Shown in pieces: positions 7,733 to 15,855 of a stretch of DNA of 64,000 bases. The stretch covers positions 372,001 through 436,000 of the forward strand of contig OZ244921.1 in the NCBI GenBank assembly GCA_965221755.1. The letters are read 5' to 3'. A model generated the notes under the pieces. The model did not search any database, was not told where the DNA came from, and worked only from the letters and a program-made list of their open reading frames with translations. This DNA comes from Azophilus sp965221755. Its GTDB lineage: Bacteria > Pseudomonadota > Gammaproteobacteria > Pseudomonadales > Azotimanducaceae. Position numbers and translations under genes: made by a program. Position 1 is the first letter of the stretch; each line of letters starts with the position of its first letter.

Positions 7733-9103
7733 CTACTCGGGAAGCGGCTCGCCGAGCAGGTGCCCAGCGAAGGAGGGGATGGGCATCGAGTACGATGCCT
7801 CGTCGGCGTCAAGCGCTAGGAATCCGCTGTGCTCGGCGTCCCGGATGAACTGCGTGGCGCTCGCGCCGGACAGCGTGGACGTCCGCCGTCCGACTTCCTC
7901 GACGAGGTCGAACAGGTCACTGTACGGCAGCCGTCCACCGCGCTCGCGCAGGGATGGAACGAGTTCCCTGGCCAGTTTCTCGAACTCCCCATGACGCTGC
8001 CGGATGCGCGCCACGCGCTGCCTGCAGTACTTCGCACGGCTGCGGTCCCCTACGCGCATCGCTGCATTGATGTCGGCACTGCGGGCGTCCATGCGTTCGG
8101 GACTGGCTTCATGAATTTGGCGGATTGCGGCGTTTAGATAGACGGCCAAGTGCTGCGGCCAGTTGGCGGCGCGCTTGAGGACGGCCTCTCGCCACGGCCT
8201 GCCGCCTTCCACTGCGAATGCGTTGAAGCAGCGGTTTACGGTTTGCGTGGCGGCGGCAGCCTCAAGGCCACCCAAGCGGATGGTTCTGCCGTCCATCAAA
8301 CGGGATACGTTTACGTCAGCCAGCGCAAGCAGCGTGCCGGGCAGGCCAAAGGCGCAAAAGGAGACGGGGGACTGAACGAGGCCTTGGTGCAATGCGCTTA
8401 GGGTTCCCTTCCCCTCGTGCGGCTTGCCTGGGGCGATGCCCTGCGCCTCATCGATCATCAGCACAATTTGCCAGCGCTGCCACGCGTTGCTCCGCCGCTC
8501 CGCCGCCTCATTGATGGTCGTCGGCGGCCCTTGGCGCGAGGCCCCAAGCGAAAAACCCAAAACGCTTCCGCCCCGGTCGAAAAACTCGCGGGCCTTCGCC
8601 TTAGCGCCCACCGCATCGAGCCTCCCCCAATACTCGCTTAACCGCTCCACTGAGGTTGCCGCCTCGCCAGAGGGCCGTGCGGCGCCTTCCACCGCCAGCA
8701 AATCCCGCGCCAAGCAGATGACGATGGCCTTGTCGATGGCGTCGGCAACGTGTGAAGGGGATTCGGCGGACGCGGCGGACAACGGTACCGGCAGCCAACG
8801 CCGTCGCCCGGCCTCAGTCGGCGGCAGCGACCGCATTTCCTCCATGAACTGGCACATCAGCGCGCTCTTGCCCGCGCCGGGTGGCCCCTCCACCACAATT
8901 GTCGCGTTTGCGCCGTCCCCCAGCGACAGGCCGTTGGCCATCTCGCGAAAAGCGCTGATCTCGGCCTCTCGCCCAGAAAAGAACGGCACGCCCCGTCCGG
9001 TCAGGGGCGCACGGTCCTTGAGCAGCAGGTACCGTTCCAAGTCAATGGCATCCTGTCCGCGGAGATTGCCTTGGTCTCGGTAGTTTTGCTCGATCAGTGC
9101 CAC
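7733..9103 (-). CDS. P-loop ATPase of unknown role (AAA/STAND-like)
   Basis: 456 residues starting at GTG. An N-terminal lead (FFSGREAEISAFREM) precedes Walker A GPPGAGKSALM near residue 73 and Walker B VLMIDEAQ near residue 217, the arrangement of ORC/STAND-like ATPases. The C-terminal 150 residues are helical and look like a winged-helix or sensor region (YSDLFDLVEEVGRRTSTLSG). There is no signal peptide or membrane segment. It is isolated between the FN3 lipoprotein and an RHS fragment, so neighbours do not define a pathway. A role in a mobile element or defence is possible but not shown. Confidence 0.8.
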   Translation of the reverse strand: MALIEQNYRDQGNLRGQDAIDLERYLLLKDRAPLTGRGVPFFSGREAEISAFREMANGLSLGDGANATIVVEGPPGAGKSALMCQFMEEMRSLPPTEAGRRRWLPVPLSAASAESPSHVADAIDKAIVICLARDLLAVEGAARPSGEAATSVERLSEYWGRLDAVGAKAKAREFFDRGGSVLGFSLGASRQGPPTTINEAAERRSNAWQRWQIVLMIDEAQGIAPGKPHEGKGTLSALHQGLVQSPVSFCAFGLPGTLLALADVNVSRLMDGRTIRLGGLEAAAATQTVNRCFNAFAVEGGRPWREAVLKRAANWPQHLAVYLNAAIRQIHEASPERMDARSADINAAMRVGDRSRAKYCRQRVARIRQRHGEFEKLARELVPSLRERGGRLPYSDLFDLVEEVGRRTSTLSGASATQFIRDAEHSGFLALDADEASYSMPIPSFAGHLLGEPLPE

Positions 9104-9110
9104 AAGCGGC

Positions 9111-9116
9111 GTTATA
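9111..9116 (-). promoter_or_regulatory. Possible -10 element for a leaderless transcript
   Basis: TATAAC on the minus strand ends about 7 bases before the GTG start of the ATPase gene, which puts transcription start at or next to the start codon. No convincing -35 or ribosome binding site is visible. Confidence 0.3.
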
Positions 9117-9347
9117 CCACGAAACGGGAGGTTCGCCGGAGCAGCGATTGGCCAGTGGTGCGCAGCATCTCAAACTGACTTTTCCGGCTCTAAAGAGCAA
9201 TGCTTATGAGGAGCAATGCACCTCTGGCGGAGGGCTGAATCCTCGCAGCCCTGGGGGATTTCAGGGGATGTGAGCGATCTGCCTGGCTTAAAGCGGCGGT
9301 AGGCTTGGGGAGTGTGCGGGGGGAAGGCGTGGTCCCGAAGTCTCCCA

Positions 9348-10489
9348 TCGACGGCCACGCCGCCGATGCGGCGGCGCACGGTCACCGTGGCGTCGGGATG
9401 GGTGACTCGCTCGACATTGCCCAAGTAAAGGGTGGTGGTGGCGTTGTTGCCGCTGTCGGTGTCCGTGCGCCTGAACCGGGCGCGGTCGGGGCCGTGGGCG
9501 AACGTTGACGTGCGGCCGTCCCTGGAGACGGACCTGGCCTTGCCGAAGGCGGCGTAGGCGACGGTCCGCCCGTCGCTGGAGGACGTGAGGCTGCCGTGGC
9601 GTCGTAGGCGTGGGTCACGGTGGCGCCGTTGCGGGTGACCGAGGCCGCCGCGTGCGGCCGGCCGCTGGCGCCGGAGTCGGCGCCATAGGCGTAGGTTCCG
9701 GCGCCGGTCCGGGAGCGGACGTTGCCGTAGCCGTCGTAGGTTGTTGACTGGACGGGGCCGGCGCCCGCCCGGCGGCTGGTGAGGCGGTTCAGGCCGTCGT
9801 GGCCGAACGTCTCGACCAGGGCGGAGGCGCCCTCCCCGCTGGTTCGGGACTTGAGGTTGCCGAGCGCGTCCCACTGGTAGGCGAGGTCCTGCAGGTCCGT
9901 GGCGGAGGACCTGCCGGACTCGATGCCGAGCAGCCGCCCGGTCCGCCCGTCGTAGGCGTGGGCGCGCCGGACGCCGTTGCCCAGCGTCTCCGCCGTGACG
10001 TTGCCGCGGGCGTCCATGGCGGTGACCGTGCGGTACACGACCTTGGGGGTGAACCTGCCCTGCCCGTCAAAGGTCCCCTCGGCGTCCTGGAGCCGCTCAA
10101 GGTGGCCGTTGGCGTTGTAGGCGCGGCGCGTGCCGTTGAAGTCGAAGCGGGCCTCGGTGCGGCTGGCGTCGAAGTGCTGGAAGGGGCGGCCGAACCGGTC
10201 GTAGGTGGCCTTCTCGTGGTGGGCGGCCGCGCCGGTGCCCGGCACGGTCTCGGCGGTGGAGGGCCTGCCCAGGGCGTCGTGGCGCTGGGTGCGGCGGTAG
10301 CCGCTCGCGGCGTCGGATGCCGTGGAGAGCTGGCCGAGGCCGTTGCCGTGGTCGTAGGTCCAGGAGGCGTCGCCCTCCAGAGCGGAGGCCTGCGCCTGCT
10401 GGAGCGTCTGGCAGCCGGCGCCGCCGTGCGCCCGGTAGTCCCTGCGGGAGGTCGTGCGGCCGAGGCCGTCGTAGGCGGTGACCCTGGGG
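9348..10489 (-). pseudogene. RHS-repeat fragment D, frameshifted
   Basis: Nearly identical to the region of the giant RHS gene at about 17260-18380. It runs from DYRAHGGAGCQ through many YD-type repeats to RRRIGGVAV, where homology stops. One T is missing near 9596 (CCGTGGCG against CCGTTGGCG at about 17495), which shifts the frame after VTHAYDA. It lacks the DPSGH core motif and any toxin tip. The downstream 60 codons to 9170 look unrelated. It is best read as a decayed orphan cassette that still offers homology for recombination. Confidence 0.88.
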
Positions 10490-10510
10490 TTGCCCTACCT
10501 CCTGCCAGCT

Positions 10511-11059
10511 CTAAGCTGCCGTTGGCGAACGCGCGAGTTCGACCTGATCGAGGATCCTTGCGAACTTCCTGCGCCACGGCAGAACCATCTCGCAGCCGTG
10601 AATGGATGGGACGGAGACGACGGCGACATACTTGCCGTCGTAATTCGTTCCCACTCGATCTATCCGGATCTGATCCCAAGGGATGGTTATGGACTTGGGC
10701 CAGAGAAACAGAGTCTGGCAGACGCCCACGGTTAGAGCCGTTTTATCCACAATCAGCGCGAAATACAAATCGCAGCCGTTCAGGGTTCCCATGCCAAGGC
10801 TGTCGGCGTTCTTTTCGTTGGCCTTTCGCCTGTGCGGAGAGCGGCTCGCCAAGAGCTTCCAAAGGCGTATGGGAATCGTCAGGCGTGGCATTATCAAACA
10901 GCTCAAAACAAAGCAAGAGTAGGCCCAAACTACGCCCGCGCCAATGGAAATCAGCCAGTTTCTGTAGATGGCTTGCGCAGCGAACAGAACCGAAATAGAA
11001 CCTAGCCAGAAAAAGGCTCTGATCGAAAAGGCCCACCAGCTCTTCGGTCTAGTCGTCAT
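10511..11059 (-). CDS. Putative immunity protein C (membrane protein)
   Basis: 182 residues. Two hydrophobic segments (about residues 12-30 and 34-56) are followed by a soluble C-terminal domain with a PH-like strand pattern (SITIPWDQIRIDRV). Its ATG overlaps the stop of the toxin-tail frame upstream as ATGA, the same coupling seen for immunity candidate A of this island. Position directly after a toxin tip and the membrane topology suggest it neutralises that lost toxin. No family was recognised. Confidence 0.6.
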   Translation of the reverse strand: MTTRPKSWWAFSIRAFFWLGSISVLFAAQAIYRNWLISIGAGVVWAYSCFVLSCLIMPRLTIPIRLWKLLASRSPHRRKANEKNADSLGMGTLNGCDLYFALIVDKTALTVGVCQTLFLWPKSITIPWDQIRIDRVGTNYDGKYVAVVSVPSIHGCEMVLPWRRKFARILDQVELARSPTAA

Positions 11060-11202
11060 TTTGGCTGTACCAGCGAATAGGGCAGCTTGGGGCCGGGCAC
11101 ACGCGATATATACTGGACATATGCGCTGGGAATCTGACGTGCAGCATTTGTGATCAAGTACTGATTAGCAAAGGATATTGCGGACGCGTTCAATTCCAAT
11201 AC
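11056..11202 (-). pseudogene. C-terminal tail of RHS toxin C, cut by the IS element
   Basis: An open frame of about 48 codons (FANQYLITNAARQIPSAYVQ, ending LVQPK) ends in TGA overlapping the immunity C start. Its upstream part is replaced by the IS1595-type element at 11203. Composition is less GC-rich than the RHS core, as expected for a variable toxin tip. The toxin activity cannot be deduced from this short remnant. Confidence 0.55.
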
Positions 11203-11225
11203 ATGCCTCTCAACATGCTTCAGCC
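11203..11225 (+). repeat. Left inverted repeat of the IS1595-type element
   Basis: ATGCCTCTCAACATGCTTCA plus GCC. It matches the complement of 12153-12175 at 22 of 23 positions. Confidence 0.88.
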
Positions 11226-11269
11226 AATGCTGTACAATCATCCACATTCGCGATGAACGGCCAAGGAGC

Positions 11270-12169
11270 ATGACCATGCAGCAACCCCCGACCAGCTTTC
11301 TTGAATGGACCGCCAAGTTCGCCAACGAGGAGGCCTGCCTCGCCGAGCTGGCGCGGCGCAAGTGGCCCGGCGGCTTCATCCGCCCGCGCTGCGGCCACGA
11401 CCGGGCGCACGTGCTCCGGCGGCGCGACACCCGCCAGTGCCTGGCCTGCCGGCACCAGTCCTCGCCGACCGCCGGGACGGTGTTCGAGCACACCAAGCTG
11501 CCGCTGGCGAAGTGGTTCGCGGCGATCCATCTGACAGCGGCGGACAAGGGCGGCGTCTCGGCGCTGCGGCTGTCGAGGATGGTCGGGGTGTCCTGGCCGA
11601 CCGCGCAGTCGATGCTGCGCAAGCTGCGCCGCGCCATGGGCGACCGGGACCGGGCCTGCTGGCTGACCGGGCTGGTGGAGGCGGACGACGCCCTGGTGGG
11701 CGGCAAGCGCCCCGGCAGGCGCGGGCGCGGCGCCGGGGGCAAGCAGCCGGTGCCGTTCGCGGTGGAGCGCCGGGGGGAGCGGGCCGGCTTCCTGGCGGCC
11801 CAAGTGGTCGGCCGCGTCACCCACGAACAGGTCGCCGCCTTCAGCCGGCGGCTGGGCGAAGGCCTGACGATCCGCAGCGACGCCTTCAGCGGCCTGACCG
11901 TCCTGGCCAGGGACCACGCGCACCAGCCTCGGCCCACGCCGCCCGAAAAGGCCGACGAGTGGCTGCCCCTCGTGCATCTGGTGATCAGCAACTTCAAGCG
12001 CTTCCTGATCGGCACCTTCCACGGCGTCTCCCGAACGCGGCTCCAGGAGTGCCTGGACGAGTTCGTCTTCCGCTTCAACCGAAGGTTCTGGGAGGACCAG
12101 CTCCCCGCACGGCTGGTCGAAGCCGCCGTCACCCATGTGCCCGTGCCGCTCAGGCTGAAGCATGTTTAG
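11270..12169 (+). CDS. IS1595 family transposase
   Basis: 299 residues with AAGGAG just upstream of the ATG at 11270. An N-terminal zinc-ribbon-like region (RCGHDRAHVLRRRDTRQCLACRH) is followed by a DDE-type core: Asp in VEADDALVGGK, Asp in IRSDAFSGL, then HLVISNFKRFLIGTFHGVS and DEFVFRFNRR, which are signatures of the ISXO2-like transposase domain. It looks intact. The stop lies inside the right inverted repeat, as is common for compact elements. Confidence 0.92.
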   Translation: MTMQQPPTSFLEWTAKFANEEACLAELARRKWPGGFIRPRCGHDRAHVLRRRDTRQCLACRHQSSPTAGTVFEHTKLPLAKWFAAIHLTAADKGGVSALRLSRMVGVSWPTAQSMLRKLRRAMGDRDRACWLTGLVEADDALVGGKRPGRRGRGAGGKQPVPFAVERRGERAGFLAAQVVGRVTHEQVAAFSRRLGEGLTIRSDAFSGLTVLARDHAHQPRPTPPEKADEWLPLVHLVISNFKRFLIGTFHGVSRTRLQECLDEFVFRFNRRFWEDQLPARLVEAAVTHVPVPLRLKHV

Positions 12170-12175
12170 AGGCAT
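12153..12175 (-). repeat. Right inverted repeat of the IS1595-type element
   Basis: The complement reads ATGCCTCTAAACATGCTTCA plus GCC. It contains the transposase stop codon. Confidence 0.88.
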
Positions 12176-12200
12176 GATCCCTGTTTAGTGTTAACAGGCC

Positions 12201-12740
12201 CTAGTCCGACGAGCTCCTAATGGCAAACCAGCCAGGATCGCCGATATACAAGGCTTGGTTGGGTGGACTGTCCCAATACGCCAGCGCAGCCTCCCTCTCA
12301 TCCCCATCTTCCTCGTTGTAGCGAAGGAAGGTGAATCTTCCCGATATGGCGATTCCGATCCTCCACAAAACGAAATCGAAGGCCGGACTTTTGCCGTCAC
12401 GTCTCCACACGATGACCTCGGCAATACCCAGTCTTTCCATGACCGCAAAGGTGCCTGCGTAGGCCGCGCCATCTTCCAATGAGAGCCTTCCGTACTGTTG
12501 GCTACTCGAAGGCTCGGCACCCCAAACTCTGTGTATGCTCTCATGGGGCAGGAGCAGGCGCATGACGACCTCGAGCTCTCCGCGGTGCCGCTCGAACCAA
12601 GCGGGAACCGCGCTTATGTCGTCGAGCCGCTCGTCCCCTTCCCCGAACAGTCCGGTGCCGCATCCCGCCGCCAACAACTGCAGCGCGAGGCAGATGGGGA
12701 GGAGCCCAGAAGACCGCGGCCGCATTGGACTAATTGTCAT
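12201..12740 (-). CDS. Putative immunity protein B (lipoprotein)
   Basis: 179 residues. An N-terminal signal peptide ends in lipobox LAAGC (Cys near residue 27), so the mature protein is a periplasmic lipoprotein. The start overlaps the stop of the toxin-44-like RHS cassette by 11 bp. Such linkage directly downstream of a toxin tip is the standard layout for immunity genes, and periplasmic placement suggests defence against incoming toxin. No known domain was recognised. GC content is lower than that of the RHS core. Confidence 0.65.
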   Translation of the reverse strand: MTISPMRPRSSGLLPICLALQLLAAGCGTGLFGEGDERLDDISAVPAWFERHRGELEVVMRLLLPHESIHRVWGAEPSSSQQYGRLSLEDGAAYAGTFAVMERLGIAEVIVWRRDGKSPAFDFVLWRIGIAISGRFTFLRYNEEDGDEREAALAYWDSPPNQALYIGDPGWFAIRSSSD

Positions 12741-15078
12741 GGTACAGATCCCATCCGCGCCGGACGAAGTAGTTATCCTCGGGCAGGTCGCCGAACGTGC
12801 CTCCGGACTGCATCCAGCGGATTGCGCCCTCCCTGGACAGCATTGGATACCAGATCGGATCCGCCCCTTGAAGGTTCATTGCCGTTAGCGAGGATGGCGC
12901 GAGAGCCAACGGCGCAGCGTAAGGCCCTACAAACTCCACTAGCGATCCTCCTTCCTGAAGAAAGTACTGGGCTCCCCCCGCCCCGGACAGCGCAAACTGC
13001 AAGGAGTAGCCCCTCGCCGCGGCGACGATGCCGTAGTGCAGGTTGCCGAACTCTGCAATCCTAGTCGGGTCGAGGCCGGCCGCTTCCGCGTTGATATGTG
13101 CCTTGTAGTCCCAATCCCTACCTGGACGCATACGGTTGACGAATTTCCAAAAGCCGATCTTTCGAGCTTCCTTTATGTTGGCCTTCAGATCAATGTTGCC
13201 CGCCTCAAGCACGTCGCCGTAGTCAGCCGCAACGGCGCCGACTACCCGATCGATCCGCGCCTTCAGCCGCGCCTCAGCCCGCTCGTTGTTCAAGGCTTGG
13301 CTGAACGCGCCGGTGACCGCGCCGTTGGCGAACTTGCCGCCGGTGACGCGCGAGGCGGTGCCGCCGATGGCGGCGCCCACGGCCACCCGCAGCGGGCTGA
13401 ACCCGGCGCGGCCGACGAGCCGCGAGTTGTTCAGCCCCGAGCCGAGCGCGGCCAGCCCGCCGGAGGCGAACCCGTGGCCGAACCGGCCGCCGCCCAGGGC
13501 GCTGGCTATGCCGCCGACCGTGCCGTGGGCCAGCGCCTTCAGGCCGAACCCGGCGGGGGAGAGGCCCGCCGCGAAGGTCCCGCCGAACCGCCCCTGGAGG
13601 GCCGTGCCGATCCCCGAGAACGCCCCGGCGGAGACGCCGGAGGCGAACCCCGCCAGCAGCGCCTGCCGGAAGCTGGCCCCGTGCAGCAGCGCGTCGCCGA
13701 ACCCGGCGGCGGCCAGCGTCGATATTGTGGTCACCAGCCCGATGTTGGCGGTGGCGGTGGCGATGAACGCGCTCGCCGCCAAGGTGAGGATGAAGTGCCC
13801 GCTGGGGTCGGTGTATGAGAGCGGGTTGTTCAGGGCGTAGCTGTAGCGGTTGTGGCCCTGCAGGTCCTTGGGGAACTGGACGAACGGGTCGGCGCGCAGG
13901 AACCTGCCGAGCGCGGGGTCGTAGAGCCGCCCGTTCATGTGGACGGCGCCCACGGCGTCGAGCATCTCGTGGCCGGTGAACCCGCGGGCGGTGGCGCAGG
14001 CGTCGAAGGAGCGGGCCGCCGCGTCGGCGAGTTCCGTCCAGCCGTCGGGGTTCCGCCTTGCGCCCCAGGCGGTGAAGCCCATGGACTGGGCCGCCGCGCC
14101 GGAGGCGTCGGCCAGCACGTCCACGCTGCCGAGGTGGTCGCGCAGGACGTAGCGGACGGCGTCGGCTTCGCAGCCGCCCCGGGCGGGGCCCTCCAGCTCG
14201 ATGGCCACGCCGCCGATGCGGCGGCGCACGGTCACCGTGGCGTCGGGATGGGTGACTCGCTCGACATTGCCCAAGTAAAGGGTGGTGGTGGCGTTGTTGC
14301 CGCTGTCGGCGGCCTGCGCCTGCCGGAGCGAGTCGCAGGTCACCGCGCCGTGCGCCCGGTAGTCCCTGCGTGAGGCCATGCGGCCTAGGCCGTCGGGGGC
14401 GGTCACGGTCAGGTTGCCCGCCGCGTCCTGCCGGCAGCGCGGCTCGCCCAGCGAGTTGTAAAGGTATCGGACGCGGCCGAGGTCCGGGTCGTCCTGGGCG
14501 GTCATGCGGCCGAGCAGGTCGAAGGTGGCCGTGGTGGCCACGCTGGCGGGGGCGGGCGAGGCGTCCGAGGGCGGCTTGCGCCGGGTGGTCCTGACGACGT
14601 TGCCCTGGGCGTCGCGGGCGAACTCGACGGTGCCGCCGTGGTGGTCCTCGGTGAGCACGGTCTCGCCGAGGGCGTTCCGGGTCTCCTTGGCGGCCTGGCC
14701 CAGCGCGTTGGTGGTGGCCGTGGCGAGCCCGCGGCGGGCGAACGTGGTGGCGCTGCCGTCGGGGCCGGTCACCTTCACGGCCCGGCCGAGGATGTCATGG
14801 TCGGTGGCCGTCCAGCACCTGGAGTCGCCCTGGCCCGCGGAGCACTGGGCCTCGCCCGCGTAGTGGGGCTCGGAGACGCGCCTGACCCGGCCGAGCGCGT
14901 CGTGCTCGGTGTCCACGTGGATCCAGGCGCCGTCGAACCCGCGTCTGGCCGTCCGCACCTCGCGGGCGAGCGCGTCGAGGCAGGTGACGGACTCGCCGCC
15001 GCCGCCGTGGCGGACGCGCTCGTGGAAGGCGGTGCCCGCCGGGCAGGCGGCCGCGCCGCCGCCCTTGGGCGCGCCCAT
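12730..15078 (-). CDS. Orphan RHS cassette B with toxin-44-like C-terminal domain
   Basis: 782 residues. The first about 600 match the C-terminal RHS core of the giant gene, including GRLYDPALGRFLRADPF and DPSGH, and the Ala/Gly-rich hydrophobic stretch. An internal block is deleted after LRQAQAA relative to the giant copy. The last about 170 residues are unique: KFVNRMRPGRDWDYK and RIAEFGNLHYGIVAAARGYS match the pattern of bacterial toxin 44 (Ntox44), a predicted nuclease-type tip. Homology to the giant gene starts at the MGAPKG codons. With no signal peptide or obvious promoter, it is likely a silent donor cassette, though independent expression is possible. Confidence 0.8.
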   Translation of the reverse strand: MGAPKGGGAAACPAGTAFHERVRHGGGGESVTCLDALAREVRTARRGFDGAWIHVDTEHDALGRVRRVSEPHYAGEAQCSAGQGDSRCWTATDHDILGRAVKVTGPDGSATTFARRGLATATTNALGQAAKETRNALGETVLTEDHHGGTVEFARDAQGNVVRTTRRKPPSDASPAPASVATTATFDLLGRMTAQDDPDLGRVRYLYNSLGEPRCRQDAAGNLTVTAPDGLGRMASRRDYRAHGAVTCDSLRQAQAADSGNNATTTLYLGNVERVTHPDATVTVRRRIGGVAIELEGPARGGCEADAVRYVLRDHLGSVDVLADASGAAAQSMGFTAWGARRNPDGWTELADAAARSFDACATARGFTGHEMLDAVGAVHMNGRLYDPALGRFLRADPFVQFPKDLQGHNRYSYALNNPLSYTDPSGHFILTLAASAFIATATANIGLVTTISTLAAAGFGDALLHGASFRQALLAGFASGVSAGAFSGIGTALQGRFGGTFAAGLSPAGFGLKALAHGTVGGIASALGGGRFGHGFASGGLAALGSGLNNSRLVGRAGFSPLRVAVGAAIGGTASRVTGGKFANGAVTGAFSQALNNERAEARLKARIDRVVGAVAADYGDVLEAGNIDLKANIKEARKIGFWKFVNRMRPGRDWDYKAHINAEAAGLDPTRIAEFGNLHYGIVAAARGYSLQFALSGAGGAQYFLQEGGSLVEFVGPYAAPLALAPSSLTAMNLQGADPIWYPMLSREGAIRWMQSGGTFGDLPEDNYFVRRGWDLYHDN

Positions 15079-15088
15079 GGCGCGGGTA
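13290..15088 (-). repeat. Long direct repeat of RHS core, block B
   Basis: Nearly identical to parts of 16330-19067 in the giant RHS gene, same orientation. One internal block is missing near 14310, where the sequence joins to a DSGNNATTT variant shared with fragment D rather than with the giant gene. This mosaic shows recombination among the cassettes. Confidence 0.88.
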
Positions 15089-15309
15089 GAAGCTCGTTTG
15101 CCTGTCCCCCTGCCCTAGCTCCACACATTAGCTGGGGAAAGCGCCCGCCGGTCAAACCGTTGCTGCGCTTTGCTTCGTCAATGGCTCACTTGGGCCATGC
15201 CGAGTGGGAAACAGCGGACGCCGTCTATGCCGTCGGAGCGAATCTCCCGCTACGTTCCCAAACCAACATGTCTTAAATCAAACCGCCTGCGTGCAATCCG
15301 CTCCAAAAC
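15079..15309. other. Gene-free spacer between cassette B and immunity gene A
   Basis: RHS homology ends at about 15088. I see no gene, RNA or clear promoter in the rest. Confidence 0.6.
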
Positions 15310-15855
15310 TCAGTAAATCTTCATAAACTCAGGAATGGGGCGAGACTCGTTCCTGCGGTCGATCATGCGGTCGATCCTCTCGCCCATTTCCTTGCGTGAG
15401 TAGGGACGACGGGACTTAATGTAGAAGAAATCGCTCCCTTTTCGCACGTAGAAGCTTGCGATGGGGAACTCGTCCAGATAGTTGAAATCCTCATACGACT
15501 TTGGCTCTAGGTCAATGATTCTGGAGAAGGCACCCTCATCCATACGCTCCACTCGCAAGCGCGGCGTCGTTGCGATCGCGCACCGCAGATACGTTGTGAA
15601 GCCGAACTCCGGCTCGCCGAAAGTGCCCGTCTCTCCCCTAGTGAAAACCACCCACGAGACATCCCAACGCGAATAAACATACGCTCGGTCGGCGTCGTCA
15701 CTAAGGACGCGACTCGTCTTGCCGGCGTATTCGCGCAGGCACAGATCGATCATAGCCTCTCCAGTATCCGGGAAAAATTTCCATTGGGTGGTTTTGACTT
15801 GGCAGCCCCATGACATGATCGCCGCCAATACTAGAAGTGCTCTAAGGAATGTCAT
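15310..15855 (-). CDS. Putative immunity protein A (lipoprotein)
   Basis: 181 residues with a signal peptide ending in lipobox MSWGC (Cys at residue 18). The ATG overlaps the giant RHS stop as ATGA, so translation is coupled to the toxin. The mature part is mixed alpha/beta with many charged residues (FIASFY-like strands, then KSRRPYSRKEMGERIDRM). No family recognised. Linkage and localisation argue for an immunity role against the DUF4329-like tip. Confidence 0.68.
   Translation of the reverse strand: MTFLRALLVLAAIMSWGCQVKTTQWKFFPDTGEAMIDLCLREYAGKTSRVLSDDADRAYVYSRWDVSWVVFTRGETGTFGEPEFGFTTYLRCAIATTPRLRVERMDEGAFSRIIDLEPKSYEDFNYLDEFPIASFYVRKGSDFFYIKSRRPYSRKEMGERIDRMIDRRNESRPIPEFMKIY

Larger units (their letters stand above)
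11203..12175 (+). mobile_element. IS1595-family (ISXO2/IS1016-like) insertion sequence
   Basis: A 973-bp element bounded by 23-bp inverted repeats that differ at one position (IRL 11203-11225, IRR 12153-12175; both begin ATGCCTCT and end ATGCTTCAGCC). It carries one transposase gene. No 8-bp target duplication is apparent in the immediate flanks, so the element may have moved by recombination or mutated since insertion. It separates the toxin C tail from its upstream cassette. Confidence 0.88.

Noticed and set aside
9170..9347. Toxin tip of RHS fragment D
   Set aside because: The frame after the homology break is Pro/His/Arg-rich and lacks coupling to an immunity gene; it looks like chance read-through.
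11195..12183. 8-bp target duplication flanking the IS element
   Set aside because: The bases immediately outside the inverted repeats do not match each other.
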